Assembly (NCBI GenBank): GCA_964017235.1
Contig: OZ024936.1
Span: 92,912,537 to 92,976,536, forward strand
Source: Sabellastarte sp. h YS-2021
Lineage: Eukaryota; Annelida; Polychaeta; Sabellida; Sabellidae
DNA length: 64,000 nt
Direction of reading: 5' to 3'
The stretch's first letter is position 1. Each line of letters begins with the position of its first letter. The translations under genes were made by a program, and so were the position numbers. Under the pieces are notes generated by a model, which was given only the letters and a program-made list of their open reading frames with translations, did not search any database and had not been told where the DNA came from. Positions 54,409-64,000 of the stretch are shown in pieces.

Positions 54409-54586
54409 AGGGCCATGGTGGTAGAGTGGTAACACTCCCATCTCTGAGGCCGGGGTTCGGTTCCAGACACGGCCTCAAGTGGGAAAGCTGGTAGTTGCTT
54501 GCCGTTGGTCAGCAGTTTACAGTACAGAACCTTGACGAACTGTATGTACTGGTTTCCTCTGCCCTTCCAACTACCTGTCATGATAT
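54409..54586 (+). mobile_element. tRNA-derived SINE (family 1), left part, split by later insertions
   Basis: Has pol III promoter boxes: A box tggtagagtggt and B box gggttcggttcc. The family body ctggtagttgcttgccgttg and actggtttcctctgccc follows, to tgtcatgatat. The missing tail (gacctgtacagtgttgaaag onward) lies at 60855-60903. The 13-bp target duplication ttattatggaccc flanks the two halves (54396-54408 and 60904-60916), showing they were one insertion. Confidence 0.85.
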
Positions 54587-54629
54587 TTTTTTGTGTGTGT
54601 GTTTATACTCAGCACAATATCTCCATACA
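54587..54629 (-). mobile_element. SINE family 2, 3' end fragment (minus), split from 60574-60854
   Basis: The plus strand starts ttttttgtgtgtgtgtttat (a reversed A/CA-rich tail) and ends atctccatacag, where DIRS copy 4 begins. The sequence appears to continue as acaggactcaaag right of the DIRS element. Confidence 0.55.
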
Positions 54630-54788
54630 GTTTCCTAGATGACCTGGAAGGTTAAGTAGTTAAAAGGTGAGGAGTGGTATTGAAGGTCAAATGAAGGTCA
54701 AATTCTGGTTTGAGGAATTTTATGTTAGTGTTTATACAGGTAAAAGTTTTAAAAGTTTTCAATAAGTTGAAAGGTTTTAAAAACACCA
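54630..54788 (-). repeat. Split repeat B2 of DIRS copy 4
   Basis: Matches B1 (55376-55540) except for scattered changes and a 6-bp indel in the ttttatttacatgttag region. Confidence 0.85.
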
Positions 54789-55172
54789 TACACATGACTA
54801 TAAAATAATTATACGTATCACAGAAAGCAAGTAAGCATGAACAACTCGTGTCATATAGGTAAGTAATCACAGCAAATAAAATACAACTCGTGAACACAAT
54901 ACACTTTTACTCAATAAGTCATATCAAGAGGCGAACCAGGGTCTTGCCTGATCCTGCTTAATCACTCCTGCCTAACTGCCTAAACATATGTTTAGTGAAC
55001 GGACTTCTTTGAGAGGGGGCTACCAGGGAATTGCCTGGCCCTACCTTGTACAACAAACTTTGTGGATTGCTACATGTCAAATCGAGAGGGGTCTTCCAGG
55101 GTCAGCCTGGAACTGCCTAAGGCCATCTATGTGACCAGGATCATAGCCTAGTGTGCCAGGGAGGGAGGAGGG
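54789..55172 (-). other. Spacer between A2 and B2 of DIRS copy 4
   Basis: Non-coding. On the plus strand it has three spaced segments of similar wording (cagggtcttgcctgatcctg, cagggaattgcctggccct, cagggtcagcctggaactgc) at intervals of about 80-90 bp, an old internal repeat. Confidence 0.5.
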
Positions 55173-55374
55173 AAGTTGAAATTTTCATACACTGTTTGTT
55201 CTTCAAGATCTAGTTTAAATATGGCTACAACCCACGGGAAGTTACAAAATTGAACCCTAATGTTTTCTGATTGGTTGTTATGTAAATAAGGTTAATTAGG
55301 AAAAAGAATGACCCACAGAATTAAGGTGTGAAGTAAACTGATGTAGCCGGCCCCTAACAGGCCGTGCTAGCTAC
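55173..55374 (-). repeat. Split repeat A2 of DIRS copy 4
   Basis: Matches A1 (60372-60573) with seven substitutions. Its outer end is the terminal ggcccctaacaggccgtgct followed by agctac. Confidence 0.9.
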
Positions 55375-55375
55375 T

Positions 55376-55540
55376 GTTTCCTAGATGACCTGGAAGGTTA
55401 AGTAGTTAAAAGGTGAGGAGTGGTATTGAAGGTCAAATGAAGGTCAAATTCTGGTTTGAGGAATTTTATTTACATGTTAGTGTTTATACAGGTAAAAGTT
55501 TTAAAAGTTTTCAATATGTTGAAAGGTTTTAAAAACACCA
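55376..55540 (-). repeat. Split repeat B1 of DIRS copy 4
   Basis: Starts (plus strand) gtttcctagatgacctggaa and abuts A2. It ends just before the YR stop. Confidence 0.85.
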
Positions 55541-55547
55541 AGCCCAA

Positions 55548-56528
55548 CTAGAGGTTAGGTGGAATTATAGCTGCAAACGTTGTGGGTATAATTGAAGGTG
55601 CTAAGGAGGCATTCTGGAGATAAGTCCAAACAGCAGAGCTCCTCCACAGACCATGTGCCATGATGTGCTGCAACTGGATGTTATTATCATATGCTAGGGT
55701 AGCTCCAGAGTGCCTAAAAGTGTGGAATCCGTGTCCTAAGAGTGGAATGCCAATATGAGTGAGGACCTTACGAAGACCATCCCTAATAGTGGTGTCAATA
55801 ACTGGGTGAAATGGAGGAGATCTGTGGGCAAACAAGGAGGATGAAGGGGGAAGATCCCGAAAGGATAGAAGCTGTTGGAGGGCTAAAACAGGACAAAGGT
55901 TCTTATTGTTTAATGCTGGAATCTGTACAAAGTGGTGTGCTGATTTGTCCTGAAGGGTCTTGGTCCATTTTATGAGAATGTGAGCTCCAGGTTTCTGGAA
56001 AATTATGTCTCACCTCAAAAAATGCCTATTTATATCGAACTTAAACCTGGAGTGAGGGGCCACATTGGACATCCTAAGAAAAGCAAAGAAAGCCAAGAGA
56101 AAAGCAGCCCTAAACAGGAATGGCGTCTTGCAGAATGCTACATGCTCGAGAAATTGCAGCCAATGAAGTTAGATCAAAAATGCCCCTGGGGGTGGGTAAA
56201 GAGGCTGAGTTGATTGATATACTCCTGAGATATGAGTGAATTAAATGGTGTGAGAAGGGAGATAAGGGCCAATGGAACCGCCTAGCAGCCAGCTTGATGG
56301 ATGAGATGTCATTCAAAATGACCCTATGAGATAAGGAATTGGCATATAAGAATTCCAAGAACGCAAGTAACGATTGTACAGACGGTTGGTATGGTAGAGA
56401 CATAAACATGGTGAATGAAAGATAAGTTCTTAGATGAGTATAGTATGCATTCTTTGTAGAAGGTCTGTATGCCGCCTTGGTTCTGGCCAGGGCAGATCTA
56501 ACCAATGGAGCCACTGGGGAGGTTGTAT
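55548..56528 (-). pseudogene. Tyrosine recombinase, DIRS copy 4, frameshifted
   Basis: Starts after an acceptor-like tgtaatttcag (AG at 56529-56530). The first frame to 56110 holds ALARTKAAYRPSTKNAYYTH and the SAM-like domain. The middle, with the first catalytic Arg region, is in other frames. The last frame (55835-55548) has HGFHTFRHSGATLAY (HxxR) and HGLWRSSAVWTYL with the Tyr. At least two shifts inactivate it. Confidence 0.75.
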
Positions 56529-56546
56529 CTGAAATTACAAATATGT
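56529..56546 (-). other. 3' splice-acceptor-like site before YR, DIRS copy 4
   Basis: On the minus strand: acatatttgtaatttcag, then the YR frame, aligned with those of the other copies. Confidence 0.45.
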
Positions 56547-57732
56547 ATTGAGGTCAAAATAACTTGCTGGAACCTTGTCCCATACATAATTAAGCTCAAG
56601 ATCAGCCAAATTTTTGAATTAACAGGGTTATCAGAATAAATCCGAGAAAGTGTGTCTGCTATGAGGTTTCTATGTCCAGGGATGTAATCAATGTTAAGTT
56701 CTATGTCAAAAACAGCCATATATTCCTATCACATAGAGCTAGAAAGGAGTCTCTTGTTTTGCCGGTCTTAACCACCTGAACCACACTTAGGTTGTCACAT
56801 TTGACAGAAATGGAGCCATGGTGCCATAATCTGCCCCAGACTCGCAGTGCAATGACAATGTTCATCATCATTAAGTGTACTATGGTCAGTTTGAGGTCAC
56901 CACAGTTATGGATAGGGGTAGCATAAACTCTGTTACGCCAAATAGCTCCCATGCCTGTTAGACAGGCATCCAAGAAGAGAGTTTGGATAAATAGTCCGAG
57001 AATCCTGTTAACAAAAATACGAGATGGTTTGATGAAAGCTTGTTTTGAAAGAAAGTTTTTGTTTCTAACAGCCAAACACTCTTCGTAAATAGCCTCCAAT
57101 TTGTCCTGAGCAATATTCGTGGTATTGTTCATAATGTCAATATCTATGCCAAGACATGTGAGTCTTTTAGTGGGAGGGGTAACCTTGCTTTTGTTCAGTG
57201 GTAAACCCAATTCGTGCAGTAAATCACACAAAGCCGAGAATTGTTGTGTGGCTTTAAGTTTTGTCGTAACTACAATGATGTAGCAGTGCAATTTGACCCC
57301 TTTCTTGGCCATGTAACCGTAAGGGTGAGATAGATTCAATATAATGTGCCTTTTGTCTGTGTCTTTAGGTCTGGTTAATAGAGGGGAACAATGAAATTGC
57401 CTATGTTCAATATTATTTACTGGACCTAACAATGCTCCGAATTCCTTCTCTTTGTCCAGGTATTGTTGTACATGTTTGGGGTATTGACAAGCAGAATAGT
57501 GATTGTTAACTTCTTTGTTACATAATTCTTGAGGATTGCTTATGGACAATGGATAGCCAAACTTTATGTACTGGAGGAGGCATTTGTCTGCATAGTCACA
57601 TAGGTGATGTTCCCATGCATCTACATTCAGACCAGATTTTATGGGTATTTTGGCCATCTGATAATTGAGGACACCAGTACTGAGAATAGTGTCTGCAGTT
57701 TGCAACAACTTGTCAACCGAATCGATCAGCAC
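56547..57732 (-). pseudogene. RT-RNase H, DIRS copy 4, catalytic core deleted
   Basis: The frame has LDKEKEFGALLGPVNNIEHR and KRHIILNLSHPYGYM. It then jumps directly to the region after motif C (CYIIVVTTKLKATQQF, where copy 3 has AYIDDFIMVST). Motifs A and B and the YIDD aspartates are gone, roughly 120 residues. KVTPPTKRLTCLGIDIDI follows. A second deletion removes most of the stretch between the RT connection and RNase H (LFIQTLFLDACLTGMGAIW). RNase H continues with VKCDNLSVVQVV and, after a shift, DYIPGHRNLIADTLSR. It cannot polymerise. Confidence 0.8.
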
Positions 57733-59008
57733 AGGCTCCCTATCTGGGCCAGTGAAAGAGAAATCGGTAGGTGCTGGTTCAAATAACCTATTCCCTTATC
57801 TGAATAGTTAAAGTCTGCTACTATCTTGATATCCCAACCGTCATTAATGACATTTTTGACAGCATCAGTGAAATTTGGCTCTGAGAAGGGGGTACTGCTC
57901 TGATTGTCATTAGTTTGTACATTACAGAGGGCCTCATCATGCCCTATTGCCACATAATTGTCAACATCAGGACTATCATCTCTTATAATGGCATCGATCA
58001 TGTTTGTCAAATATACGTCATAACTGTAGCCATAGTATTTATTTATTTATTTGGGGTTTTACGTCGCTTTCAACACTGTACAGGTCATATCACGACGGGT
58101 AGTTGGAAGGGCAGAGGAAACCAGTACATATAGTTCGCTAGGGTTCTGTACTGTAAACTGCCGACCAACGGCAAGCAACTACCAGCTTTCCCACTTACGG
58201 CCATGACGGGGATCGAACCCCGGCCACAGAGGTGGAAGGCGAGAGTGTTACCACTCTGCCACCGTGGCCCCTTGTAGCCATAGTATTCATAGGATCTAAT
58301 ATCTTTAGAATAATTGTCATAAACTACTTCAGGGGTATTAAATCCCACATTATGGCTTGCAGATTGAACATATGGCCTAGATATGGCCCTCATATGAATT
58401 GTCATAGTTCTTATTACATACAAGGCCCCTTCTATGGGGTTTGTGTAGGGGACCAAAGCACAATGGTCTCCCATATGGGAACCCTGATATAAGAAATACC
58501 CTCTAACCCCTGATTCTCGGCTGCCATGAATATAAACTATACAACCTCGGTGGTCTTGGGATTGGTAACCGAAATTTGTAAAGCTCACCGCAGCCTGGTA
58601 ATAGTCTTGATCATGTGGATCATAATTTTGACTCACTGTGGTTTGGTCAGCATGCACATCAGTATCAGACAATATTGTATTATGAGAATGAACATTTTCA
58701 TTATTATATATGTAAATAGGCATTATGATTGCATTGTATGCATTGACAACATTCCTACACTGAGTATTAACATTAAGGGGCACCTGGTCACCCAGGTGTC
58801 CTTTATAGTCAACGCTGGAAGTGTGGGGGTCATGTTCAAACCCACAATCACAGCCATATGATAAAGACATAGAATTATGAATTGTATGTACAACACCATC
58901 ACCACCACCACAAAACATGAAACTGTTTACTTTACTACTATGAAAGTCATTGTCACTTTCACTTGATTTGTTATTAGCAATTTCAAAGTCAAATAAGTCT
59001 TGATACAC
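57726..59008 (-). pseudogene. ORF2 N-terminal region, DIRS copy 4, interrupted by a SINE
   Basis: Frames 59008 to about 58274 and 58010-57726 form one region once the SINE at 58039-58272 is disregarded. Contents: a His/Asp/Asn-rich start, RGCIVYIHGSRESGVRGYFL, and FNTPEVVYDNYSKDI, which matches copy 3. After the SINE come YLTNMIDAIIRDDSPDVDN and a stop shortly before RT. The residues GPRWQSGN and following, at the low end of the first frame, are SINE-encoded and not part of the protein. Function unknown. Confidence 0.6.
58039..58272 (-). mobile_element. tRNA-derived SINE (family 1), complete, inserted in DIRS copy 4
   Basis: Minus strand. It starts ggggccacggtggcagagtg (A box tggcagagtggt), has B box gggttcgatcccc and ends gacgtaaaaccccaaataaa and taaataa. 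The 14-15-bp target duplication tgtagccatagtatt flanks it (58025-58039 and 58273-58287). Confidence 0.9.
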
Positions 59009-59128
59009 ATTAAAGTTCTTAAAGCATTCATTATTGGGTATAATTGAGTTAATGTCTGTTTTTACAGGAACCTGAGCCTCCAGATTGTGCAGCGAAGCTC
59101 CAGTATTGTTCAGGGGTCGACCAAAATC

Positions 59129-60331
59129 CTATTTCCCTGTGGATGGCCTAAGCTCCTGGTTGGCAGTGGAGCTACGGTTGAAGCATTTAATCTCTGGATG
59201 TCCCAGAGAGCGTCCTTGTTTGTAGCAATGAGCACAAAAATGCTTGTATGTACCATGATGCCCTTCACTCGTGCATGTGCCTTCATTAAAGTACCGACAG
59301 ATTCTCGCCTTTGGAGCCGATGTTACTACAGATTGGGTATTGTGCATCGCCAGCTGTGAGTTGCTTATTCTATTCAGGGACCATTGCATGGAATCTGTCC
59401 AGCTCAGCTTACCCTCCTCAATGTCCCTCATTGAGACTGCCCATGCTGACCTGACGATGGGCCACGGAAGAGCTACGGCATCTTTTATCGCTGCTGCCAT
59501 TTGCACCAGCATACTCCTAGATAAAGCCTGATCCTCGACCAAGAGAATATTTGAGAGATGACCTGAAGCCCATTGAGCTAAGCTTAATTCGTCATATGCT
59601 GGCTTCTTTAGATGTGAAGCCGAAACCAAGCCCTCGTTGGGCCATCGAAACTGAGGACTCACGGATGTTGTGTCGGTGGTGTTGTAGCGACCAGACTTCT
59701 TCCTGCTAACAGTATTCTTACCTAGGAGAATGTCCCTGTCTGATTGCTGTTCATAAGTCGCCAACAACCGAGAAACAGCAGTGGAAATGCTTGGGATTGA
59801 CCTCAGGGCGTCCACCTTAGGGGCTATGGCGTCCCTCATTTCATTTGTGACCGCTGCTTGCCTGTGCTGATCCATGGCAATACCGTGTCTTTCTGTCGCC
59901 AAGGATGTAAGTCTGCCAGAGATGTTCTGCTGAGCAGGTTGCATAGGGATTGATGGTTGTTGAACGCTAGGTCTGTGGATATGACTGGCAGGAGGAATGG
60001 TGGGTGAGGTCAATGGTGTAGAGCTAATACTGCCATTCTGTTCGAATCTGTCCATTCTTTTTGATAGTTCTTGATTGGAAGCATCTAACTTATTCAGCAT
60101 CTCAAGGATGGCTTGGCCGGTTGACGCTGATATGGCAGATTGTGAATTGGATGTAACAGTACTTACTGTAGGCTGTTGTTGAACTGGTAACTGTAAGTAG
60201 GAGCCGTCATTCACTGACGCGGATTTAGATTTCTTATTTTTCCTTGGTGTTGTTCTAGCCTTGTCTGATGCTCTAGTTTTCCTTTTGCCCTCAGTAGCAG
60301 GTGATTTCTTGCGATGAGAAGGCATTTCCAA
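59129..60331 (-). CDS. Gag-like protein, DIRS copy 4, open
   Basis: A 400-aa frame, the only uninterrupted Gag of the four copies. The N-terminus is very basic (PSHRKKSPATEGKRKTRAS, PRKNKKSKS) and resembles a nucleic-acid-binding or nuclear signal. A coiled segment (ILEMLNKLDASNQELSKRMD) follows, then the conserved body FRWPNEGLVSASHLKKPAYD, LSLAQWASGHLSNILLVEDQ, LPWPIVRSAWAVSMRDIEEG and QWSLNRISNSQLAMH. Last is the Cys/His cluster CRYFNEGTC .. HH .. YKHFCAHCYKQG .. HPEIKC. The presumed role is RNA packaging. The Met at 60325 is an alternative start. Confidence 0.75.
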   Translation of the reverse strand: MEMPSHRKKSPATEGKRKTRASDKARTTPRKNKKSKSASVNDGSYLQLPVQQQPTVSTVTSNSQSAISASTGQAILEMLNKLDASNQELSKRMDRFEQNGSISSTPLTSPTIPPASHIHRPSVQQPSIPMQPAQQNISGRLTSLATERHGIAMDQHRQAAVTNEMRDAIAPKVDALRSIPSISTAVSRLLATYEQQSDRDILLGKNTVSRKKSGRYNTTDTTSVSPQFRWPNEGLVSASHLKKPAYDELSLAQWASGHLSNILLVEDQALSRSMLVQMAAAIKDAVALPWPIVRSAWAVSMRDIEEGKLSWTDSMQWSLNRISNSQLAMHNTQSVVTSAPKARICRYFNEGTCTSEGHHGTYKHFCAHCYKQGRSLGHPEIKCFNRSSTANQELRPSTGK

Positions 60332-60371
60332 TATTGTAAAACACTAAAACGTAACTCAAATAAATAAAATA

Positions 60372-60573
60372 AAGTTGAAATTTTCATACACTGTTTGTTC
60401 TTCAAGATCTAGTTTCAATATGGCTACAACCCACGGGAATTTACAAAATTGAACCCTAGTGTTTTCTGATTGGTTGTTATGTAAATAAGGTTAATTAAGA
60501 AAAATAATGACCCACAGATTTAAGGTGTGAAGTAAACTGATGTAGCAGGCCCCTAACAGGCCGTGCTAGCTAC
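60372..60573 (-). repeat. Split repeat A1 of DIRS copy 4
   Basis: The 5' end of the element. It ends (plus strand) ggcccctaacaggccgtgct followed by agctac, then the flanking SINE begins. Confidence 0.9.
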
Positions 60574-60854
60574 ACTACAGGACTCAAAGAGCTATTAAAC
60601 CCTTCTGACTGCACACGTACAGCCCAAGGTGTCAGGTAACTGACATTTCCACAACTGAAAGAGTGTCAAGGATGACCATTTATCAACATCCTTGAGTTTC
60701 TTTAGCCTGTCACTGGGGATAGGACCCAATGACAGAGGACCGCCATTTTAAGTGGTCATCCGAGCCACTATGTATCTGTCTGTACCTGGGTTTGAACCCA
60801 CATCCTCTGAGTACCTAGACAAGTGTGCTACCCGCTAGGCCACAGTGGCAGACT
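60574..60854 (-). mobile_element. tRNA-derived SINE (family 2), main part
   Basis: Reading the minus strand from 60854: A box tggcctagcggg, B box gggttcaaaccc, then a body of about 200 bp unlike family 1 (gaccacttaaaatggcggtc, agtgacaggctaaagaaact). It lies inside the family 1 SINE and its 3' end continues at 54587-54629 beyond the DIRS insertion. Confidence 0.7.
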
Positions 60855-60903
60855 GACCTGTACAGTGTTGAAAGCGACGTAAAACCCCAAATAAATAAAT
60901 AAA
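60855..60903 (+). mobile_element. SINE family 1, tail of the copy begun at 54409
   Basis: gacctgtacagtgttgaaag, gcgacgtaaaaccccaaat and aaataaataaa, followed by the target duplication ttattatggaccc. Confidence 0.85.
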
Positions 60904-61098
60904 TTATTATGGACCCTGATATATTTAACCCCCATGAACTGAAAAAGTCATGACAATTTTGTCATTTTCTCCTATTTATTACCCATTATTCAGTGTTTAT
61001 ACAAAAATAAAAAAATAAGTAAAAAAGGTAAAAAGACTGAATCATAAGTTCCTTCATTCCAAGTACCCAAACTATTGATTATAGTCATAAACAGGTTA

Positions 61099-61328
61099 CG
61101 GGGGGACGACATTGGCAGAGTGGCAACACTCTCGCCTCCCACCTCTGAGATTGGAGTTCGGAACCCGGCCTGACCTCAAGTGAGAAAGCTGGTAGTTGCT
61201 TTCCATTGGTCGGCAGTTTACAGTACAGAACCTTGACCAACTGTATATACTGGTTTCCTCTGTCCAGAAAACTGCCCGTCATGATATTACCTATACAATG
61301 TGTTAAAAGCAACATTAAACCCAAATAA
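61099..61328 (+). mobile_element. tRNA-derived SINE (family 1), complete copy
   Basis: A box tggcagagtggc, B box ggagttcggaaccc, body and tail (caacattaaacccaaataaa) as in the other copies, more diverged. Target duplication ataaacaggtta at 61087-61098 and 61329-61340. Confidence 0.85.
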
Positions 61329-61340
61329 ATAAACAGGTTA

Positions 61341-64000
61341 TGCTTAAACACTTGCTTATATTCAATAAATGTGTACTTTAATATTCACTTGACATAAACA
61401 AAATGTGTAGTTTCATGTAAATTAAACAAAGTTTAATTGTGTGAAATATATTCTTTCATTATAGGTCTTGCATAATGGTTTTCAGTTTTTGCAGTAAAAT
61501 ATATTACTTTCTGTAACATTTGGACAATAAAGTGTAAATTAATGTTGACAGTAATAAAAAACCAATAAAATACTATTTAGCGTGAAACTTTGTGTTTCAT
61601 ATCTGATACCTTCATGAAATAGACACCTCAGTTTTTGTTTATTTTACTAAATGGACAAGCCATCACTGAACAAGCTTCTTATTTCAAGAAATGGGCCAGT
61701 AAGATGCCCCCTTTTAAGAAATGGGCAATATTGTTGCTTGTTTCACAAAAAAAAACAGAAAAGCTATTTTAACAGAGGTCAGCAGTCCTTGTTTTAATGG
61801 ATACACATAATTATATTTATTTATTCATTTAATTATTACTATAAGGGAATTGGGCTAGCTTTAAGTAAAAATTACTTAAATAAATATTCAGTTATTATTT
61901 ATTATGTGCAACATATTTGTTGGACCAGTATACATATTATTAGATATTATTGTATATATTATTTAATATCCATGCTTTTTGCAATACTTGCAACAATAGC
62001 ACTTGTTATGTTAAATTTCTGTTATTTTTTGTGTTTCCCCTTGATTGCTTCTGCTACAAAAATTCATTAGATAGTTGTGACATGATTATGGTGAGCAACA
62101 AAGTGTTTAATTTGTTTTTGTTTGTTTTTTGTTTAGATTGATTTGCATATTTGAAGTTAAAGTCTATTTATAGGATTAGATACTTTGCTTTTCCCTGCTT
62201 TCTCATGTTGCACTCTAAATTCTTACAACTGTCAAAAATTCCATTAGCAGTCAAATTTCCATTTGGATTTTGCCCTTGGCCTTTTTGGAATGGGTGGGTG
62301 GGACTACATAGTTTATGCAAAGGTCTGTTACATTTACTAGGTTAATAATTATACTAGTGGAATATCTTTATTTCTCGTTAAATATATTGAAAGACTATGG
62401 TTTTAGTAGTAAAAATGTCCCCCATACAAAAAACTGTAGGTTTAGAAATGCTATATTTCATAAATATAATCAAAATCCCATTGCATTCATTGTCTTGCAT
62501 ATTTTACACGACCTTACTTAGACCTGGATTTGACCTCTCCATACTACGACCTGTGATGGTTCATATAATCTTCTGTGATCAAATTATGATGGTAGTTACA
62601 AACAATTTTTGGAATTTATTTTCCCAGCATATCCTTAAATGTTGTTCTATTTGGGTTATGGACTTTTATGATTTTTATAAAGCTAAATCACTTAGTGCTA
62701 AAGTATAAATGATTTCATTTCATCTTTGTCTTGGGTTTGAATCTTTGGGATAGGGGAATGTATGATACAAACCTCTTCTTGGCAAAAAAAGTGAAAGACA
62801 GTTATATTTATTAAGAATGTGTTTTCATGGGTAAAACTTTTGCACTTCAGTAATACAAATAAAGAAGTCAAAATGAAGTATCTTTGATATATCTGGTATG
62901 CAATTTATGATAAGTTACATCACTGATTACTAATCGGAATTTTATCATCGTCCCTGAAAAAAGCATTTTAATGAGTAAATCGCTCAAAAAGCATTTTTTA
63001 TGAGTTAATTCATTTGAACACTGGCAGTTAAGGTCTATGCTTAGCTGACGCCTTAGCCTTGCTTAGGCTCAAATTTGTACTATATCTTCTGCAAACATGT
63101 ACACAGATATTTGGATTTCACAAAGCATTCATACATTATATGAGGTACAAGCTCACTACTATCTTACCTGTGTGCTGATGTAAAAGCCAGTATGTAATAA
63201 GAAAACTGCAAATCCATATAATATTGTTATCTTCATGATATATTTCTTTCTGTATATGTCTTATGGGGGATGTTTTACTTTTATTATCCACCATTTTGTA
63301 CAATTTATGGTTTTATAACATGAATATTTAATGAGAGAAAGTGAAGAGAGCTATCAAAAAGCAGTGTCAAAAGTGAATTTTAAAAAAAGTCAATCTTTAA
63401 TTTGCAATATCTCAGCCGTTTATTTTATGGATTTTCATGTAATTCACATGAGCAGAAGCTTAATAGTTTCTGAGTTATTGGTGAAAAAAAACCCAGAAAT
63501 TATTGACACTAATTATCCATGTTACGGAGATGCTGTTTTATACAAATAAAATATATTCCACTCCGTATATCCCCCTATACAGGTCAAATACGGCACATGG
63601 TGGATAATAAATATTAGCCTATCATATAAGCTGAAACTTCATTTTCTAAACTGATCCCTAAATTACAAAGAAGCTTAAGCCTTTATCAAGGCTACCCACC
63701 CCTGTGTCAATGCATATTTCAATCAACACAAATCCACATTATTAAATATTAAACAACTACAAATAAGTTTTCCACATTGTACAGGGATCTGTAAATTACT
63801 TGGAACGAGGTTTCTGTGTCTTATATATTCTATTTATAGAACTAAGCAAACTATTAATGTTTAACAAATGGGGGGGGGGGGGGGGTCATGTGAGCAGTTT
63901 CCTTTAAACGAAAGTGCATATTAGTTTATAAACTTTGCAGAGTACACCACCATATAGCTGAATATGTTTACAGTAATTTTGATTTTGTTACCAATATGAA
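61341..64000. other. AT-rich DNA, no gene seen
   Basis: Only short chance frames. There is a G16 run at 63870-63885. Near 63030-63130, cttagccttgcttaggctca and ggatttcacaaagcattc resemble the arms of the foldback repeat at 5073-5530 and may be a fragment of that family. Confidence 0.45.

Larger units (their letters stand above)
54630..60573 (-). mobile_element. DIRS/Ngaro-type retrotransposon, copy 4, with complete split direct repeats
   Basis: Minus strand: A1 (60573-60372), Gag, ORF2, YR, B1 (55540-55376), A2 (55374-55173), spacer, B2 (54788-54630). A1 and A2 differ at seven of 202 positions. A2 and B1 abut, giving the circle-junction sequence expected for this group. No target duplication; the flanking SINE shares acag on both sides. 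RT has large deletions and YR is shifted, but Gag is open. A SINE is inserted in ORF2. Confidence 0.85.

Noticed and set aside
54409..54586. True tRNA gene
   Set aside because: A and B boxes are present, but the sequence cannot form a full cloverleaf and is followed by a SINE body, tail and target duplication.

Overview
The window looks like animal nuclear DNA, most likely from a mollusc and probably a bivalve. It is AT-rich, has no operons or tRNA/rRNA genes, and carries tRNA-derived SINEs with the tail gacgtaaaaccccaaataaa. It also has ~144-bp tandem repeats rich in aggtcaaggtcac, several tyrosine-recombinase retrotransposons and a Ty3/Gypsy-type element. The mollusc assignment is inference from repeat type only. 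I see no clearly intact host gene. Almost every coding signal belongs to mobile elements, most of them decayed and nested in one another.

Layout. 1.9-4.3 kb: PIF/Harbinger-like transposase remains around a degenerate ~60-bp repeat array. 6.4-17.9 kb: an L1/Tx1-like LINE whose upstream part carries IMPACT-like and SGNH-hydrolase-like domains, interrupted at 9361-16276 by a DIRS/Ngaro-type element (copy 1) with split direct repeats. 18-37 kb, minus strand: a Ty3/Gypsy gag-pol region (36.8-30.3 kb). Further downstream on the same strand lie an unknown ORF (24.8-24.2 kb), a broken env of the insect/baculovirus F-like type (23.0-20.4 kb) and two unrecognised ORFs (20.1-18.2 kb). A plus-strand DIRS-type element (copy 2, about 24.8-30.25 kb) sits between pol and the env block. 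I found no LTRs for this element, so its unity is inferred. Related minisatellite arrays lie at both ends (18.0 and 38.2 kb).

37-45 kb: an unrecognised small ORF with one stop, then a MULE/ZSWIM-like transposase remnant. The remnant is split by a compact 2.8-kb LTR retrotransposon (40512-43282, 4-bp target duplication gtac). This element has a PBS and a PPT but no reverse transcriptase, and its coding region ends in a TatD-family nuclease domain. 45-51 kb: DIRS copy 3 (minus) with an intact tyrosine recombinase and a 27-bp G run inside its RT gene. 54.4-60.9 kb: a four-level nest in which a SINE holds a second SINE, which holds DIRS copy 4, which holds a third SINE. 61.1 kb: another SINE copy with target duplication. 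The rest is AT-rich DNA with no gene that I can support.

The four DIRS-type copies share Gag (with a Cys/His cluster), RT/RNase H and YR, and none has a methyltransferase segment between RNase H and YR. In all four a 3' splice-acceptor-like sequence lies just before the YR reading frame, which suggests YR may be made from a spliced RNA. The three observations most worth following are the TatD-bearing LTR element, the env block with two accessory ORFs, and the LINE with IMPACT-like and SGNH-like domains.
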